Source: Phocaeicola plebeius (lineage in GTDB: Bacteria; Bacteroidota; Bacteroidia; Bacteroidales; Bacteroidaceae). From it: DNA of 16,697 nt. The notes under the pieces are model-generated. The model searched no databases, was not told the origin of the DNA, and saw only the letters and a program-made list of their open reading frames with translations. The stretch's first letter is position 1; the number at the start of each line of letters is the position of its first letter. This document shows, piece after piece, positions 15,395-16,697 of the stretch. Made by a program: the position numbers and the translations under genes. The stretch lies in contig SFDG01000086.1 in the NCBI GenBank assembly GCA_004558305.1, positions 1 through 16,697 of the forward strand, given 5' to 3'.

Positions 15395-15414
15395 GAGAGA
15401 AATCCATATCTTTA
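15384..15414 (+). promoter_or_regulatory. Promoter of the toxin-antitoxin operon
   Basis: A TTG (15384-15386) lies 20 nt before TATCTTTA (15407-15414), which matches TAnnTTTG at all but the last fixed base. The spacing is right for a Bacteroidota promoter. The implied start is close to the strong ribosome site AAAGGAG (15421-15427), so the leader would be very short. Confidence 0.55.
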
Positions 15415-15433
15415 CCACCAAAAGGAGATAATT

Positions 15434-15676
15434 ATGGCAGAAGTAATAGTTACTATAGACAATGCTTGGGCGGTTGACGGCATTATTGAAGCTATCAAAA
15501 AGCTGAGGGGAGTCACCTCTGCAAAGTTGCAGAAGGAGGAAGAAACGAAAAAGAAGCCAATGGCATCGAAAAAATACTCTCCACGAATAGAAAGGCTGCA
15601 ACAATTATGTGGTACCGGTATTACTCAGGAGGACATCGATAACGACAGTCGTCTGGCTTATCTTTTGAGCAAATGA
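15434..15676 (+). CDS. Antitoxin of a PIN-domain toxin-antitoxin pair
   Basis: The 80-residue protein starts at ATG 15434, chosen for the AAAGGAG site 6 nt upstream. The frame could extend to 15344, but that would run through the promoter. The first part (EVIVTIDNAWAVDGIIEAIKKLRGVTSAKL) predicts a beta-alpha-beta unit like small Bacteroidales antitoxins. A charged linker (EEETKKKP) follows, and the tail has the ITQEDIDNDSRLAYLLSK pattern often seen where antitoxins wrap their toxin. It overlaps the toxin start by 4 nt (ATGA). The pair is richer in A+T than its neighbours, which suggests acquisition. It has no DNA-binding fold I can name. Confidence 0.78.
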   Translation: MAEVIVTIDNAWAVDGIIEAIKKLRGVTSAKLQKEEETKKKPMASKKYSPRIERLQQLCGTGITQEDIDNDSRLAYLLSK

Positions 15677-16086
15677 AAAAGGTCTTTCTTGATACTAACG
15701 TCATTCTTGATTTTGTAACAGAGCGTGATGGGTATGAAGATGCTTGTGACATCTTGCAAATGGGAGAAGATGGCAAGGTGGTTCTGTGTGTGTCAATCCT
15801 GACGATGGCGAATACTGCCTACGTAGCCAGAAAGGGCAGGACTTCAGACGAACTATATGCTGTAATGGAAGGGCTTGCCGATATGCTTGATGTCATGCAG
15901 ATGGACAGAAGTCAGTTAAAGACAGCATTGGAAATTAAGGCCACAGATTTGGAAGATGTGTTGCAATACGCTTGTGCCTTGTATCATGAGTGTGATGTCA
16001 TTGTGACAAGAAACACCCGACATTTCAAATTCTCAACGATAAAGGTTCTGAATCCCAAAGATTTTATAAGAGAATATTCTGACTGA
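15673..16086 (+). CDS. PIN-domain ribonuclease toxin (VapC-like)
   Basis: The 137-residue protein begins with the PIN hallmark VFLDTNVILDF, giving Asp7 and Asp13. It continues with SILTMANTAYVARK (41-54), the acidic cluster TDLEDVLQYACAL (91-103, with Asp92, Glu94 and Asp95) and VIVTRNTRHF (109-118). These residues build the metal site of PIN nucleases, which cut RNA and slow growth when free of their antitoxin. It is coupled to the antitoxin by an ATGA overlap. The length is normal for VapC-like toxins and no catalytic residue seems lost, so the pair is probably active. The RNA target cannot be read from sequence. Confidence 0.88.
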   Translation: MKKVFLDTNVILDFVTERDGYEDACDILQMGEDGKVVLCVSILTMANTAYVARKGRTSDELYAVMEGLADMLDVMQMDRSQLKTALEIKATDLEDVLQYACALYHECDVIVTRNTRHFKFSTIKVLNPKDFIREYSD

Positions 16087-16174
16087 TATATAAAGGAAAA
16101 GTAGCTGTTCGACCATCTGATAAGAGTCGGCTGTCTGTCATTCTGAGTCCCCATCACACGTTGTGTGAAACGAT

Positions 16175-16307
16175 TCGATGATGACGCTGTAGGGGCGGAC
16201 CTGCGTGTCCGCCCGGAATGCCGAGGTGGATGTTTCCGGGCAGACACATAGGTCTGCCCCTTCCGGGCAGACACATAGGTCTGCCCCTACAGTTTCGTCA
16301 TGGGTAG
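16175..16307 (-). repeat. Palindromic interspersed repeat, copy B, with an extra internal unit
   Basis: This is the reverse complement of copy A (12482-12587), with the same ends and nearly the same sequence, but 27 nt longer. The extra length is one tandem duplication of the hairpin arm: 16234-16260 and 16261-16287 are identical. It lies in the 351-nt gap between the toxin and the BACON-like lipoprotein gene. That gap otherwise holds only the lipoprotein promoter and a GTTGAA-rich stretch (16322-16340). Confidence 0.85.
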
Positions 16308-16371
16308 GACTCGGAAGGACCGTTGAAACCGTTGAACCGTTAATGATACATAAAATCGTGAGGAATAGTTG

Positions 16372-16401
16372 TTGGTTATTGAAAAAGTTGGTATAACTTT
16401 G
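16372..16401 (+). promoter_or_regulatory. Promoter of the BACON-like lipoprotein gene
   Basis: TTG (16372-16374) and TAACTTTG (16394-16401, a full TAnnTTTG match) are 19 nt apart, the best promoter in the window. The leader to the ATG at 16438 is A-rich with no Shine-Dalgarno site, as is common in Bacteroidota. Confidence 0.7.
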
Positions 16402-16437
16402 AAAAAATATCAAACCAATAACAAACAACAACACGTA

Positions 16438-16697
16438 ATGAAAAAACTGTTTCAACTGACCGGCCTCCTGCTATGGGCCGTGATTTCGCTGACGCTGACG
16501 GCGTGCGGCGACGAGTATTTTGGCGCCGAGGAAGCTACCCTCGAAGTCTCTACCACACAACTGGCCTTTGCCAACAACGGCGGGCAGCAGACACTCACCA
16601 TCCAGACCAACCAGGACAAATGGGTGGCCTCGTCGCCCGAAGAATGCAGCTGGCTGACCATCTCCCAGAACGGCAATACCCTGAATGCCACCGCACA
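16438..16697 (+). CDS. BACON-like domain surface lipoprotein, N-terminal part (3' end outside window)
   Basis: The first 86 codons encode a lipoprotein signal (KKLFQLTGLLLWAVISLTLTAC, with the lipid-bearing Cys in LTAC). A beta-sandwich start follows: ATLEVSTTQLAFANNGGQQTLTIQTN, then WVASSPEECSWLTISQNGNTL. The spacing of W, S, W-L and S with G matches BACON domains, which occur near the N-terminus of Bacteroidota surface proteins that handle carbohydrates or mucins. What follows the domain is not in the window, so the final role is open. Confidence 0.75.
   Translation, partial: MKKLFQLTGLLLWAVISLTLTACGDEYFGAEEATLEVSTTQLAFANNGGQQTLTIQTNQDKWVASSPEECSWLTISQNGNTLNATA

Noticed and set aside
15344..15433. 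30-residue N-terminal extension of the antitoxin
   Set aside because: It spans the predicted promoter and operator, and the ATG at 15434 has a far better ribosome site.
16175..16307. Possible CRISPR-like array because of repeated 27-nt units
   Set aside because: The two units are directly adjacent without spacers, there are only two, no cas genes are present, and the whole matches an interspersed palindromic element.

Overview
The window looks like chromosomal DNA from a GC-rich member of the Bacteroidales, most likely Bacteroidaceae. Three things support this. It carries a SusC/SusD outer-membrane pair and the start of a BACON-type lipoprotein. Its promoters repeatedly match the Bacteroidota -7 element TAnnTTTG, with few strong Shine-Dalgarno sites. 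Its housekeeping proteins (DnaX, FtsB-like, NadC, TrmB, Mrp) read as Bacteroides-like. No species can be named from sequence alone.

Layout: (1) 1-198, the 3' end of queF (+), closed by a strong hairpin terminator. (2) 258-4823, a susC-susD operon on the minus strand, with a promoter near 5000 and a leader carrying an in-frame short ORF. (3) 5121-8496, a rearranged dnaX region. The dnaX gene (minus) is broken by a frameshift near 7810. A complete DAACS-family transporter gene (+) lies beyond its 3' end, and beyond that lies a second, decayed copy of the dnaX 3' end (5121-5331). (4) 8585-9299, an ftsB-like cell-division gene and a small membrane-protein gene (+). They converge on a three-gene minus-strand operon: a secreted hypothetical, umuD and umuC (11437-9232). 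(5) 11539-15322, plus-strand nadC, a DUF4923-like secreted protein gene, trmB and mrp. (6) 15384-16086, an AT-richer antitoxin/PIN-toxin pair with its own promoter and a candidate operator. (7) 16438 to the end, a BACON-like lipoprotein cut by the window edge.

How the genes work together: SusC and SusD should form one TonB-dependent glycan or oligomer uptake complex, but no degradative enzyme is present to suggest a substrate. UmuD and UmuC form a translesion polymerase pair. Antitoxin and toxin are translationally coupled through an ATGA overlap. A palindromic repeat element occurs twice (12482-12587 and, inverted, 16175-16307). The most unusual parts are the frameshift in an essential clamp-loader gene and the duplicated dnaX 3' end that brackets the transporter.
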